64,000 bases of DNA from Leeuwenhoekiella palythoae (GCF_900130045.1 NZ_FQXT01000006.1:127488-191487); one strand, 5' to 3'; shown: positions 1 to 9,068, counted from the stretch's first letter. A program made the numbers and translations. Notes: generated from the sequence alone by a model not told the origin.

Positions 1-1
1 C

Positions 2-718
2 GCACAAGAGCGTGAATTGATGTGGTCTGATGAGTTTAACGGCGATGCCTTAGACCTCACTTCGTGGAATTTTGAACTTGGAGACGGTTGCCCTAATCTT
101 TGTGGTTGGGGAAATAATGAGCGTCAAGTTTATACCAAAGAGAATCACCGCTTAGAAAACGGCAAGTTGATTATTACCGCAAAAAAGGAAGGAGATCTTT
201 ACACTTCAACCCGCATAACCTCACAAGGAAAACACGAATTTCAGTATGGAAGAATGGAAGCGCGTGCAAAGGTAGCGGTGGGACAGGGGATTTGGCCTGC
301 ATTCTGGATGTTGGGAAGCGATATTAAAGAAGTTGGCTGGCCGGCTTGTGGCGAGATCGATATTTTGGAGTACGTGGGTAGAGAGGAAGATATGGTGTAC
401 ACCACCTTACACGTGCCTGCGGGGCACGGCGATAGTGCTTTCAGTAAAAAAACGAAGTTTGAGGATATTGAAGAGGGCTATCACGTGTATGCAGCAGAAT
501 GGTCACCGGAGCAAATTGAGTTTTTCGTAGATGATCAATCGGTCTTTGTGTATAGTCCTGAAGATAAGACCAAAGCAGTTTGGCCGTTTGACCAGCCTTT
601 TTACTTCATTATTAATCTGGCCATCGGCGGAAACTTTGGTGGGCCCGAAGTAGATGATTCGATTTTTCCGCAGGAATATGCGATAGATTATGTACGGGTA
701 TACCAGTTAGAACCTTAG
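2..718 (+). CDS. GH16 family beta-glucanase (laminarinase-like), 5' truncated
   Basis: This is the catalytic part of a secreted glycoside hydrolase family 16 enzyme, which hydrolyses beta-1,3 or mixed-linkage glucans such as laminarin. The reading frame is open from base 2, so the true start and signal peptide lie outside the window. The first visible residues, AQEREL, could be a signal-peptide end followed by a mature Gln. The family active-site motif is seen as GEIDILEYVG at about bases 350-380, where the two Glu are nucleophile and acid/base and the Asp assists. WPAFWMLG before it and the C-terminal AIDYVRVYQ strand are also typical. The catalytic module looks complete, with no C-terminal sorting domain. 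A hairpin terminator follows. The family is firm; the exact substrate is inferred. Confidence 0.9.
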   Translation, partial: AQERELMWSDEFNGDALDLTSWNFELGDGCPNLCGWGNNERQVYTKENHRLENGKLIITAKKEGDLYTSTRITSQGKHEFQYGRMEARAKVAVGQGIWPAFWMLGSDIKEVGWPACGEIDILEYVGREEDMVYTTLHVPAGHGDSAFSKKTKFEDIEEGYHVYAAEWSPEQIEFFVDDQSVFVYSPEDKTKAVWPFDQPFYFIINLAIGGNFGGPEVDDSIFPQEYAIDYVRVYQLEP

Positions 719-747
719 TTTAGTTTCATAAATACGTTGTTTGTTTT

Positions 748-779
748 AAGGTCTTGTGTGATGCGCAAGGCCTTTTTTT
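748..779 (+). terminator. Rho-independent terminator after the GH16 gene
   Basis: A 9-bp stem (748-756 with 766-774, one G-U pair) is followed by a run of seven T, 30 bases after the GH16 stop codon. Confidence 0.75.
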
Positions 780-811
780 ATCGAAGCACATAAGATGATC
801 TAAATAGCAAG

Positions 812-819
812 TATATTTG
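812..819 (+). promoter_or_regulatory. Bacteroidota -7 promoter element (TATATTTG)
   Basis: TATATTTG matches the Bacteroidota -7 consensus TAnnTTTG. It ends only six bases before the ATG at 826, so transcription would start at or next to the start codon and the mRNA may be leaderless. No good -33 TTG is visible. Confidence 0.5.
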
Positions 820-825
820 CAGTCT

Positions 826-2385
826 ATGAGTACACTTACCTCAATTACGATTAGACCAGAACTGCTGGAAAATCGAGAATACATTCTTCAGCAAGCCTTG
901 GGGAAAACGAAGATCAAAGCGGTATCTGTGATCGATTGGCGTATTAGAAAGCGCTCTATAGATGCTAGAAATAAGCCTATAAAATTACAATTGCAGATTG
1001 AAATTTGGCAGCAAGGTGAACAGCGCGAACCTTTAAATCGTTTTGTACCGAAAGAGGTAAGTAATGCACCAAAGATTGCCATTATAGGCGCCGGTCCTGC
1101 CGGATTGTATGCTGCATTGCGCGCTATTGAAGCCGGCTTGAGGCCCATTGTTTTTGAACGTGGTAAAGACGTGCGCGAGCGCCGAAGAGATTTAGCAAAG
1201 ATCAATAAAGACCAGCTTGTAAATCCGGAATCTAATTATTGTTTTGGGGAAGGTGGCGCCGGAACTTATTCTGACGGAAAATTATATACCCGTTCAAAAA
1301 AGCGCGGTAATGTGCTTAAAGGATTAGAATGGCTGGTGCATTTTGGTGCAGACGAAGATATTTTGGTAGATGCGCATCCACATATCGGGACCAATAAATT
1401 GCCAAAAGTAATTTCTGCAATGCGGGAAGCGATCATCGCTGCAGGCGGAGAAGTGCATTTTAATGCAAAACTCACCGATATTCATATTGAAAATAAGATC
1501 TTAAAAGGCATTGTGATCAATGAAGAAAAGCAATACACTTTTGATGAGGTGGTTCTGGCGACTGGGCATTCAGCTCGAGATATTTTTTATTTAATGCATG
1601 AGAAAGGCGTGAAGATCGAAGCCAAACCTTTTGCGCTGGGTGTACGCGCCGAACATCAGCAGGAAGTGATCAATTATATTCAGTATCACGGGGAAACTGA
1701 CAATCCGTACTTGCCGCCTGCCGCTTACAGTCTGGTGGAGCAGGTGGATGGGATGGGTGTGTATTCATTTTGCATGTGCCCCGGTGGGATCATCGCGCCT
1801 TGTGCTACCCAACAGGAAGAAGTGGTCACCAACGGCTGGAGCCCCAGTAAACGAAATAATCCGTACGCCAATTCTGGAATTGTAGTAAGTGTAGCACCTA
1901 AAGATTTACCCAATTATGCTCCAGATGATCCTTTTGTTAGTTTGAATTTTCAGAAGGAAGTTGAACGTGCCTGCTGGATTGCGGGTGGGAAAACACAACA
2001 AGTTCCGGCTCAACGTATGACTGATTTTGTAAATGGAAGATTAAGTAATGATTTTCCAAAAACCTCCTATCAACCGGGAATTGTGAGTGCCGATTTGAAT
2101 AAAGTACTTCCAAAATTAATAGCAAACCGACTCAAGAAAGCGTTTGTGCTTTTCAATAAGAAAATGCCGGGATACCTTTCTAAAGAAGCGGTATTGCACG
2201 CGCCCGAAAGTCGCACCTCATCTCCGGTTTCTATTCCTAGAAACCTGAAAACTTTAGAACATATTGAAGTTAAAGGATTGTATCCGTGTGGAGAAGGAGC
2301 AGGCTATGCCGGCGGAATTATGTCTGCTGCCATCGACGGTATTAACTGTGTAGATGCGATAGCCAAGAAATACCAGTTGGTATAA
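826..2385 (+). CDS. NAD(P)/FAD-dependent dehydrogenase (COG2509-type)
   Basis: This is a 519-residue flavoprotein of the uncharacterised FAD-dependent dehydrogenase group COG2509. A small N-terminal domain (about residues 1-80) is followed by a dinucleotide-binding Rossmann motif GAGPAGLYAA near residues 88-97, a second conserved stretch FGEGGAGTYSDGKL near 139-152, and a C-terminal FAD-contacting region (CGEGAGYAGGIMSAA). The substrate is not known for the family. The ATG at 826 is preferred over a TTG nine bases upstream because it directly follows a TAnnTTTG element and gives a normal N-terminus. It is probably a single-gene unit, closed by a perfect hairpin. No signal peptide is seen, so it should be cytoplasmic. 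Confidence 0.85.
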   Translation: MSTLTSITIRPELLENREYILQQALGKTKIKAVSVIDWRIRKRSIDARNKPIKLQLQIEIWQQGEQREPLNRFVPKEVSNAPKIAIIGAGPAGLYAALRAIEAGLRPIVFERGKDVRERRRDLAKINKDQLVNPESNYCFGEGGAGTYSDGKLYTRSKKRGNVLKGLEWLVHFGADEDILVDAHPHIGTNKLPKVISAMREAIIAAGGEVHFNAKLTDIHIENKILKGIVINEEKQYTFDEVVLATGHSARDIFYLMHEKGVKIEAKPFALGVRAEHQQEVINYIQYHGETDNPYLPPAAYSLVEQVDGMGVYSFCMCPGGIIAPCATQQEEVVTNGWSPSKRNNPYANSGIVVSVAPKDLPNYAPDDPFVSLNFQKEVERACWIAGGKTQQVPAQRMTDFVNGRLSNDFPKTSYQPGIVSADLNKVLPKLIANRLKKAFVLFNKKMPGYLSKEAVLHAPESRTSSPVSIPRNLKTLEHIEVKGLYPCGEGAGYAGGIMSAAIDGINCVDAIAKKYQLV

Positions 2386-2389
2386 AATG

Positions 2390-2418
2390 ACAAAGCTCTG
2401 CATTAGGCAGAGCTTTGT
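2390..2418. terminator. Bidirectional hairpin between convergent genes
   Basis: A perfect 11-bp stem (2390-2400 with 2408-2418), extendable by one C-G pair, has a short loop. It lies between the dehydrogenase on plus and the small lipoprotein on minus and can serve both. The T-runs are weak. Confidence 0.7.
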
Positions 2419-2447
2419 ATGTTTTAAAAGCTGAAAAACAGACTTGA

Positions 2448-2663
2448 TTATTCAGCTTCTGGAGTAGTAACAGCAGCGCTGTCAACTACAACTTCAGCAG
2501 GAGCTTCAACAGGAGCTTCTTCTAAAACAGGAGCTTCAGGAGTTACTTCCTCCATTGAAGTTTCTTGCATAGACTCATCAGTAGTTGCTTCTGCAGACTC
2601 TCTACAAGAAGAAACAGTGATCATTAAACTCAGTGCGAAACCAGCTAAAATATTGCGTTTCAT
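2448..2663 (-). CDS. Small acidic lipoprotein
   Basis: This 71-residue protein has a lipoprotein signal peptide: positive start MKRN, hydrophobic core, and lipobox VSSC with the acylated Cys at residue 20. The mature part of about 50 residues is low-complexity and rich in Glu, Ala, Pro and Val, with no Lys or Arg after the first residues. It should be an extended, negatively charged tail tethered to a membrane. It resembles no enzyme family. The ATG at 2663 is the only start that gives a signal peptide. Function is unknown. Confidence 0.75.
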   Translation of the reverse strand: MKRNILAGFALSLMITVSSCRESAEATTDESMQETSMEEVTPEAPVLEEAPVEAPAEVVVDSAAVTTPEAE

Positions 2664-2694
2664 AGAATGTGATTTATTGCGTTAAAAATGCGAG

Positions 2695-2702
2695 CGAATG
2701 TA
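2695..2702 (-). promoter_or_regulatory. Variant -7 promoter element for the small lipoprotein gene
   Basis: On the minus strand TACATTCG differs from TAnnTTTG at one base and has a TTG 19 bases upstream, the usual -33 spacing. It lies about 30 bases before the ATG at 2663. Confidence 0.4.
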
Positions 2703-2851
2703 ATTTAAATTCTAATTCGTGCAACAAAATCAGATACTATTTTTTCAAAAAAATAAACGTTTTTTTAGCGGTGTATTTTTGAATTTAATTACCTGATAAT
2801 TAAATTATTGAGTTGTTTTTATTCTTTTGAATACGCAATAAACAACCCTTA

Positions 2852-3268
2852 CTACGCATACACATTCGCTAATGACGAAATTCTGGACGCCAAAATCTCA
2901 TCACGAGAAGCATTTTCGGTAAAATTTGCTTTCAGTTTTTTAAATTCTAATAGGGTATAATTACGCACTATTTGTTCTAAAATAAGTCCTCTCGATTTTC
3001 TAAAATGCGCCAAGTTGATGCGCAAGGTATCAGGGTTTGTGGTTAAGGTGATTTTATCGCGTTTTAAAACATTCCAATACGTATGTATGATCAAATTCTC
3101 ATGGGTTGAGGTATTGATGTGATGCAATAATTGCTGAGTCAATTGTGCATCGTCATTATTTAAATGCTCTAAAAGATGTTTTTGAAAAAACGAACTGTTG
3201 ATGACTTGAGTAGCACGGCGCACCGCACTATCTACAAGACTGTTATTTCCTTGATAAACTAAATTCAT
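2852..3268 (-). CDS. Hypothetical protein, unrecognised
   Basis: This is a 138-residue cytoplasmic-looking protein without signal peptide or membrane segment. It is rich in Leu, Asn, His and Thr and reads as mostly helical. It has no motif that I can assign. Only one Met lies near the N-terminus, so the start at 3268 is simple. It stands alone between a small lipoprotein gene on the same strand and a divergent GH28-like gene. Its length, codon pattern and lack of overlap with another plausible frame support it as a real gene, but no function can be given. Confidence 0.6.
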   Translation of the reverse strand: MNLVYQGNNSLVDSAVRRATQVINSSFFQKHLLEHLNNDDAQLTQQLLHHINTSTHENLIIHTYWNVLKRDKITLTTNPDTLRINLAHFRKSRGLILEQIVRNYTLLEFKKLKANFTENASRDEILASRISSLANVYA

Positions 3269-3573
3269 TCGGGTTAGGCTTAGGTTTAAAATTCTTGTTG
3301 GTTGCTGTGGTTAAACGAATTACAACGTTTTCTACAGCTAAAAATTTGAACGCGCAGTAAAACATTATATATTAGGGTTTTAGTTGAAATGATAAAATAT
3401 TCGTTGTAATGAACGTGTAGGGTAATGTATTCTGAAAGTTTAAGTTTCATGCCCTCTGCTAACGTATTAATGTATTCGACTTGAGACTAGGTCGTTTATA
3501 ATCTTCGAAGTACAGGTAAGAACAGGATAAATGGAAGCGTGTAGATACGTACTTTTCCAACAAACTATTAAAT
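3269..3573. other. Intergenic region between divergent genes
   Basis: This 305-base stretch separates two divergent genes. I see no coding potential. It holds an inverted repeat of 9-bp arms (ATTACAACG at 3319-3327 and CGTTGTAAT at 3402-3410). A weak -7-like TACTTTTC at 3550-3557 precedes the plus-strand gene. No convincing -33 element was found. Confidence 0.5.
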
Positions 3574-4965
3574 ATGAAGCTCTTAAAATCCACGCTACTT
3601 GTAACACTCCTCATCAGTTTGTTCTCTTGTAAAAATCAAAAGGAAACTAAAACTTCCGCAGAAAATTTCTTAATTATCGATACGCTGAATGTCACGGCTC
3701 CTTTTGGCAACTACAACATACAAACTCCGGATTTTAAGAACGCGCCGCAATTTTTAATCACCGACTTTGGTGCAGAGCAGGCTGATCAAGACAAAACTTC
3801 AAAGGCTATCGCTACTGCCATAGATAGTGCGCACGCGCGTAATGGTGGAACGGTGGTCATTCCAAAAGGGGAGTGGCTTACTTCAAAAATTCATTTTAAG
3901 AGTCACGTAAATCTACATTTGGAAGAAGGAGCTACATTGCTCTTTTCAGAAAACCCACAAGATTATTTACCTGCGGTGCTGAGTACTTGGGAAGGGATGG
4001 AATGCTACAATTACTCCCCATTGATTTATGCTTACGATTGTGAAAATGTTGCCATCACTGGCAAAGGTAAATTAAAGGCCAAAATGGATACCTGGAAAGT
4101 ATGGTTCGCACGTCCATCTGGTCATATGCAAAACCTGAAGCAGCTTTATGAGATGGCTTCTAAAGATGTGCCGGTAGAAGAGCGCCAAATGGTCAATGAT
4201 TCGGCTAATTTCAGACCGCAATTCATTCAGTTTAACCGTTGTAAAAAAGTACTTTTAGAAGGTATTTCGATAGAAAATAGTCCGTTTTGGGTGATTCATC
4301 CCTACCTATCTTCTGATGTAGTCATCAGAAATGTAAATGTGTATGCGCATGGTCATAACAATGATGGAGTGGATCCTGAAATGAGTCAAAATGTACTTAT
4401 TGAAGACTGTGTTTTTGATCAGGGCGATGATGCCATCGCAGTTAAAGCAGGTCGTAATCAAGATGCTTGGCGTCTCAACACTCCGGTAAAAAATGTGGTT
4501 GTACGTAATTGTCTGGTTAAAAACGGGCACCAGTTATTAGCCATAGGAAGCGAACTTTCTGGAGGGGTTGAAAATATTTATATGGAAAATTGTGAAGTTG
4601 AACCCAATGCAAAACTCAATCATTTACTCTTTATAAAGACTAATGAGCGCCGTGGTGGTTATGTGAAGAATATTTATATGGAAAATATCAAAGCCGGAAG
4701 AATTGATATGGGCGTACTGGGTATTGAGACCGATGTGCTGTACCAGTGGCGTGATCTCGTGCCTACCTACGAGCGCCGTTTGACGCAGATTGAACAAATA
4801 CATATGAAAAATATCAAAGCCAAAAATGTAGATTTTGTCTCGCGCATTTTGGGTGAAGCAGAATTACCGGTGCGAGATATTCAGTTAACTACTATCCAGG
4901 TTGATTCTATTCGGGATACCGAAACGACTCATCAAAATGTTGAGAATTTTAAACGTACGGAATAA
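3574..4965 (+). CDS. GH28 (polygalacturonase-like) lipoprotein
   Basis: This 463-residue lipoprotein (lipobox LFSC, Cys 19) belongs to glycoside hydrolase family 28, right-handed beta-helix enzymes that hydrolyse pectic galacturonans and related polymers. An N-terminal pectate-lyase-like segment starts at ITDFGA. Family active-site blocks follow in order: HNNDGVDPE near residues 261-269 (usual NTD), GDDAIAVKAG near 284-293 with the two catalytic Asp, and GHQLLAIGSE near 318-327 with the conserved His. The last conserved block reads FIKTNERRGG rather than RIKT. The enzyme is probably active on the cell surface or in the periplasm. It is not beside a SusC/SusD pair, so substrate cannot be deduced from context. 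Confidence 0.85.
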   Translation: MKLLKSTLLVTLLISLFSCKNQKETKTSAENFLIIDTLNVTAPFGNYNIQTPDFKNAPQFLITDFGAEQADQDKTSKAIATAIDSAHARNGGTVVIPKGEWLTSKIHFKSHVNLHLEEGATLLFSENPQDYLPAVLSTWEGMECYNYSPLIYAYDCENVAITGKGKLKAKMDTWKVWFARPSGHMQNLKQLYEMASKDVPVEERQMVNDSANFRPQFIQFNRCKKVLLEGISIENSPFWVIHPYLSSDVVIRNVNVYAHGHNNDGVDPEMSQNVLIEDCVFDQGDDAIAVKAGRNQDAWRLNTPVKNVVVRNCLVKNGHQLLAIGSELSGGVENIYMENCEVEPNAKLNHLLFIKTNERRGGYVKNIYMENIKAGRIDMGVLGIETDVLYQWRDLVPTYERRLTQIEQIHMKNIKAKNVDFVSRILGEAELPVRDIQLTTIQVDSIRDTETTHQNVENFKRTE

Positions 4966-5001
4966 AACTAGTTGCGTTGCTTAGCGTTTAGAGAGCTTAC
5001 C

Positions 5002-5029
5002 AAGCCCGAATTTTCATTCGGGCTTTTTT
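5002..5029 (+). terminator. Rho-independent terminator after the GH28 gene
   Basis: A perfect 9-bp stem (5002-5010 with 5017-5025) with a 6-base loop is followed by a T-run. Confidence 0.85.
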
Positions 5030-5345
5030 ATTGGTTTAGGTAAATGTCAATTTGGTAAAATCAAAAGCTCATAATTTTCAACTTCTTATTTAATGATACT
5101 TAAATTGCGAATTGTGCAGAAACATTAGCACATTCCTAAAACGCCCACTTCTTTTTGTTAAAATTTTAAGTTTTTAAGCTTTTTTTAAGATAGTGAGAAA
5201 ATTATATCGATTAGTTTAGGGCTCGTCTCTCACTGGATTTACAGAAGATTTACTGATTTTGAATCTTGCTTTTTTAGCAGAATTTTAAAGGTTTAGGCTT
5301 TAGTGGTGGGATATAGTTCATTAATCAAAAACTCAAACCGTTTTT
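5030..5345. other. AT-rich intergenic region upstream of tldD
   Basis: There are about 315 bases with no plausible ORF. It presumably carries the tldD promoter, but no exact TAnnTTTG with a spaced TTG is visible; the nearest is TGATTTTG at 5254-5261. Nothing else stands out. Confidence 0.4.
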
Positions 5346-6986
5346 ATGAAAAGAAGAAATTTTGTGCAATTAGCAGGATTGGGAGCGGGAGCGTTGATGG
5401 TGCCTTCAGCAATGATGGGAAACAACATCGCCGCCGAAGCATTATTAGAACCTGGTCTTGATATTGCTACCAAAAAATCACTAGCCGATGTGGCGCTAAA
5501 CACCGCACGCTCCCTCGGCGCTTCGTATGCCGATGCGCGTATAGGTCGCTACCTTAATCAATATGTATTTACCCGTGAGGATAAAGTGCAAAATGTAGTA
5601 AATACTGAATCTTTTGGTATTGGGGTACGCGTGATCGCTAATGGAACCTGGGGCTTTGCATCAACTAACGATGTAACCGATGCGGGAATCAAAAAAGCCA
5701 CACAACAAGCAGTTTCTATAGCAAAGGCAAATTCTAAAATTCAAACGGAGCCGGTAACGCTTGCTCCTGTAGAAGCACACGGTGAAGTAAGCTGGAAAAC
5801 ACCAATTGTAAAAGATTTTAGAGAAGTTCCGGTTTCTGAGAAAGTAGAACTCTTGTTAGATGCCAACGCAGCTGCAATGAATGCAGGAGCCAACTTTGTG
5901 AATTCGGCCTTGTTTATGGTGAATGAGCAAAAGTATTTCGCTTCAACCGACGGTTCTTATATCGACCAAGATATTCATCGCATCTGGCCCACCTTTGGCG
6001 TTACAGCCATAGACCGCGAAGCCGGGAAATTCAAGTCTCGTGATGCGCTCAGCGCACCGATGGGAATGGGATATGAATATATGGACGGTCTGGAAAGCGA
6101 AAAACTGAAGAGTCCGGCAGGATTCAACCTGTACCGCAACAGCTATGATATCATTGAAGATGCAACCACCGCAGCAAAGCAGGCAAAAGAAATGCTTACT
6201 GCTGAGTCTGTGATGCCAGGCAAATATGATTTGGTTTTAGAACCCAATCATCTAGGCTTGACGATTCATGAATCGGTAGGCCACCCGCTAGAGCTTGACC
6301 GTGTATTGGGTTATGAAGCCAATTATGCAGGAACCAGTTTTGCTACCTTAGATAAATGGAAAGCCGGTGACTTTAAATACGGTAGCGATATTGTAAACAT
6401 CGTAGCCGATAAAACCCAACCGCATTCTCTTGGTGCTGTAGGTTATGATGATGAAGGTGTGAAGACCAAGAAATGGGATTTGATCCGTAATGGAACATTG
6501 GTAAATTATGAAGCGATTCGTGATCAAGTAAGCATCTTAGGGCAGAATGAATCCCACGGATGTTGTTATGCACAGAGCTGGAATGACGTTCAGTTTCAGC
6601 GTATGCCTAACGTTTCACTCGAGCCGGGCAAAGAGCCGTATTCAGTAGAAGAAATGATCAAAGACGTAGAAAAAGGAATCTATATCGCAGGGCGCGGTAG
6701 TTATTCTATAGACCAGCAGCGCTATAACTTTCAGTTTGGCGGTACGGTATTCTACGAGATAAAAGATGGTAAGATTGTAGGGATGTTAAACGACGTGGCC
6801 TATCAATCAAACACACAGGAATTCTGGAATTCGTGTGCAAAGATCTGTGACGAGAAGGATTACCGATTATTCGGTTCGTTCTTTGACGGAAAAGGGCAAC
6901 CTTCACAAGTAAGTGCAGTTTCTCACGGAAGTTCAACGGCGCGTTTTAACGGTGCTAATGTCATCAACACAGGCAGATCGGTCTAA
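5346..6986 (+). CDS. tldD: TldD-like metalloprotease with Tat signal
   Basis: This 546-residue protein is the catalytic subunit of a TldD/TldE (PmbA) zinc protease. The family motif HExxxH is present as HESVGH near residues 308-313, with a further conserved Gly/Cys-rich region (SHGCCYAQSW) downstream. The N-terminus MKRRNFVQLAGLGAG is a twin-arginine signal followed by a hydrophobic stretch, so it should be exported folded, unlike cytoplasmic E. coli TldD. TldD/TldE degrades unfolded or leader-bearing peptides, as in microcin B17 maturation. The tldE partner follows after 31 bases. Substrates in this organism are unknown; the location suggests an extracytoplasmic one. Confidence 0.9.
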   Translation: MKRRNFVQLAGLGAGALMVPSAMMGNNIAAEALLEPGLDIATKKSLADVALNTARSLGASYADARIGRYLNQYVFTREDKVQNVVNTESFGIGVRVIANGTWGFASTNDVTDAGIKKATQQAVSIAKANSKIQTEPVTLAPVEAHGEVSWKTPIVKDFREVPVSEKVELLLDANAAAMNAGANFVNSALFMVNEQKYFASTDGSYIDQDIHRIWPTFGVTAIDREAGKFKSRDALSAPMGMGYEYMDGLESEKLKSPAGFNLYRNSYDIIEDATTAAKQAKEMLTAESVMPGKYDLVLEPNHLGLTIHESVGHPLELDRVLGYEANYAGTSFATLDKWKAGDFKYGSDIVNIVADKTQPHSLGAVGYDDEGVKTKKWDLIRNGTLVNYEAIRDQVSILGQNESHGCCYAQSWNDVQFQRMPNVSLEPGKEPYSVEEMIKDVEKGIYIAGRGSYSIDQQRYNFQFGGTVFYEIKDGKIVGMLNDVAYQSNTQEFWNSCAKICDEKDYRLFGSFFDGKGQPSQVSAVSHGSSTARFNGANVINTGRSV

Positions 6987-7017
6987 TTCTTTTATCTAAC
7001 AATTAATACAAAGTACA

Positions 7018-8334
7018 ATGGCAATATATACTGAAGAAGAAGCACGAGCGATCTTAGAGAAGGCGATGAGCTTTTCTAAGGCCGATGCGTGTGTAATGAA
7101 TCTAGGCGGAAGCGAAAGCGGAAATATCCGTTACGCGCGAAATACCGTTTCTACCGCCGGCCACCAGTCTAACCAAAGCTTGGCTGTAGAGTCGAGTTTC
7201 GGAAAGAAATCGGGAACAGCAACCATCGACGAATTTGACGATGAATCTCTAGAAAAAGTAGTGCGTCGCTCAGAAGAATTGGCGCAGCTTTCACCGGAAA
7301 ACCCGGAATATATGGAACCTCTAGGTCCGCAAACCTATGACAAATCGATTACCTATGTAGAAGCTACAGCGAATGTAACCCCCGAATATCGAGCGGAGGT
7401 TGCTGCAAACAGCATCAAACCGGCCGCTGTGCAGGATGTGACGGCTGCCGGATTTTTGGACGATGGCGCTGGCTTTAGCGCGATGCTCAATTCTAATGGG
7501 CTTTTCGCCTACAACAAATCGACCAATGTTGATTTTACGGTTACCATGCGTACCAACGATGGTACCGGGTCAGGATGGGTGACACGAGATTATAATGATA
7601 TTACCAAGTTTGATGCAGAAGAAGCATCAGCGATTGCAATAGATAAAGCGGTGATGTCACGTGAGGCGAGAGCAATCGAGCCAGGACGTTATACCGTGAT
7701 CTTAGAACCTGCTGCGGCAAGTGATCTGTTAGGAAGATTCCGTGGAGCGTTCAACGCACGTACTGCTGATGAAGGCCGAAGCTTTATGTCTAAAGAAGGT
7801 GGAGGAACTAAACTAGGTGAGAAAATTGTTGATGAGCGCGTGAACATTTGGTCAGATCCTTTGCATCCTGATGTACCTGCTTCAACCTGGAGCGGCGATG
7901 GGTTACCACGCAAAAAAACACAATGGATTGAAAACGGAGTCGTAAAAAATCTCGCTTACGACCGCTATTGGGCATCACAGCAAGGCGTTGAGCCGGTACC
8001 ATTTGCAGCTAATATGATTATGGAAGGTGGCGATACCTCTTTTGACGAAATGATCAAGAGCACAAAACGCGGAATCTTAGTGACCCGTTTCTGGTACATT
8101 CGCTCGGTTGACCCGCAAACCCTCTTGTTTACAGGACTAACCCGCGACGGAACTTTTTATATCGAAAATGGACAGATCAAATATCCTGTGAAGAATTTCC
8201 GATTTAACGAGAGTCCGATCATTATGCTCAACAACCTTGAAGCCTTAGGCAAACAGGTTCGCGTCAATGGAAATCTCCTTCCGTATATGAAGGTCAGAGA
8301 CTTTACGTTTACCAGTCTTTCAGACGCGGTTTAA
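7018..8334 (+). CDS. pmbA: TldE/PmbA-like partner subunit
   Basis: This 438-residue protein has the TldD/PmbA fold but lacks the HExxxH zinc motif, as expected for the TldE subunit that pairs with TldD to form the active heterodimer. Conserved C-terminal features include a WSDPLHPD stretch and the GGDTSFDEMIKSTKRGILVT-type segment near the end. No Tat or Sec signal is visible at MAIYTEEEAR, which contrasts with the Tat signal on its TldD partner. It could be co-exported with TldD or stay in the cytoplasm. The ATG at 7018 lies 31 bases after tldD, so the two genes are one transcript, ended by the hairpin at 8350-8379. Confidence 0.88.
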   Translation: MAIYTEEEARAILEKAMSFSKADACVMNLGGSESGNIRYARNTVSTAGHQSNQSLAVESSFGKKSGTATIDEFDDESLEKVVRRSEELAQLSPENPEYMEPLGPQTYDKSITYVEATANVTPEYRAEVAANSIKPAAVQDVTAAGFLDDGAGFSAMLNSNGLFAYNKSTNVDFTVTMRTNDGTGSGWVTRDYNDITKFDAEEASAIAIDKAVMSREARAIEPGRYTVILEPAAASDLLGRFRGAFNARTADEGRSFMSKEGGGTKLGEKIVDERVNIWSDPLHPDVPASTWSGDGLPRKKTQWIENGVVKNLAYDRYWASQQGVEPVPFAANMIMEGGDTSFDEMIKSTKRGILVTRFWYIRSVDPQTLLFTGLTRDGTFYIENGQIKYPVKNFRFNESPIIMLNNLEALGKQVRVNGNLLPYMKVRDFTFTSLSDAV

Positions 8335-8349
8335 ACAAAAACAACTAGA

Positions 8350-8379
8350 AACTGGTTACTTCTTAAGTAGCCAGTTTTT
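8350..8379 (+). terminator. Hairpin between tldE and the DUF4159-MoxR operon
   Basis: A 12-bp stem (8350-8361 with 8365-8376, one G-U pair) with a 3-base loop is followed by a T-rich tract. It separates the protease pair from the downstream operon, fully or as an attenuator. Confidence 0.75.
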
Positions 8380-8447
8380 CTTTTCCTTTAAAATGTATTG
8401 AAATTTGGCTGCAGCCAAAATAAAACAGCAAATCCCTTGAACTTCCG

Positions 8448-9068
8448 TTGAATACCGAATTTTTCTTCACACGATTGCAGTACGAGTCGGGCGACTGGGA
8501 TGTAGACCAGCGTATGCCCTCCAATTTGCTCAACTCGCTTGTGGAATATACTACGCTTAAGATCAGTACCACCGAAAATATCATCTCGCTAAGTAGTGAT
8601 GCGATATTTGAATGCCCGTTTTGTTATATCTCAGGACATAAACTGGTGCAGTTTACACCCAAGGAGCGGGAAAATTTTGAGAAGTATGTGCGCAATGGCG
8701 GTTTTGTATTTGCAGACGATTGCAATCACGATATCGACGGACTCTTTGCAAAATCTTTTGAGCGGCAAATGGAAGATATTTTTGGTCCAGACGAACTCAA
8801 AAAAATCCCTAACGATCACGAATTGTATTCTTCCTTCTTTGAATTTGAAGACGGTCCGCCGGCAACCTCACAGGAGCTGAACGGCTGGGGAGATGACTTG
8901 GTGCACGAGTACTTAAAAGCTATTGAGATCAACGGCCGCATCGGGGTGCTGTACAGCAATAAGGACTACGGCTGCGAGTGGGATTACGACTTTAGGAACA
9001 AGCGATTTTATAGAATAGACAATACACGATTTGGGGTGAACATCGTGATGTATGCCCTGACCTCATAA
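8448..9068 (+). CDS. DUF4159 domain protein, TTG start
   Basis: This is a 206-residue DUF4159 protein, recognised from FFFTRLQYESGDWD near the N-terminus, the central SGHKLVQF and DDCNHDID stretches and the C-terminal YSNKDYGCEWDYDFRNKRF. DUF4159 is a glutamine-amidotransferase-like fold of unknown function that sits with MoxR and DUF58 genes in Bacteroidota. There is no in-frame ATG before residue 24, and the upstream stop is only nine codons before the TTG at 8448. TTG is therefore taken as the start, keeping the conserved N-terminal block. It begins the six-gene operon and is followed after nine bases by the MoxR gene. No signal peptide is visible. Confidence 0.82.
   Translation: MNTEFFFTRLQYESGDWDVDQRMPSNLLNSLVEYTTLKISTTENIISLSSDAIFECPFCYISGHKLVQFTPKERENFEKYVRNGGFVFADDCNHDIDGLFAKSFERQMEDIFGPDELKKIPNDHELYSSFFEFEDGPPATSQELNGWGDDLVHEYLKAIEINGRIGVLYSNKDYGCEWDYDFRNKRFYRIDNTRFGVNIVMYALTS

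Noticed and set aside
8335-8447. Frameshift explaining the missing ATG of the DUF4159 gene
   Set aside because: Upstream is a clear terminator and short non-coding sequence; an in-frame TTG fits the conserved N-terminus.
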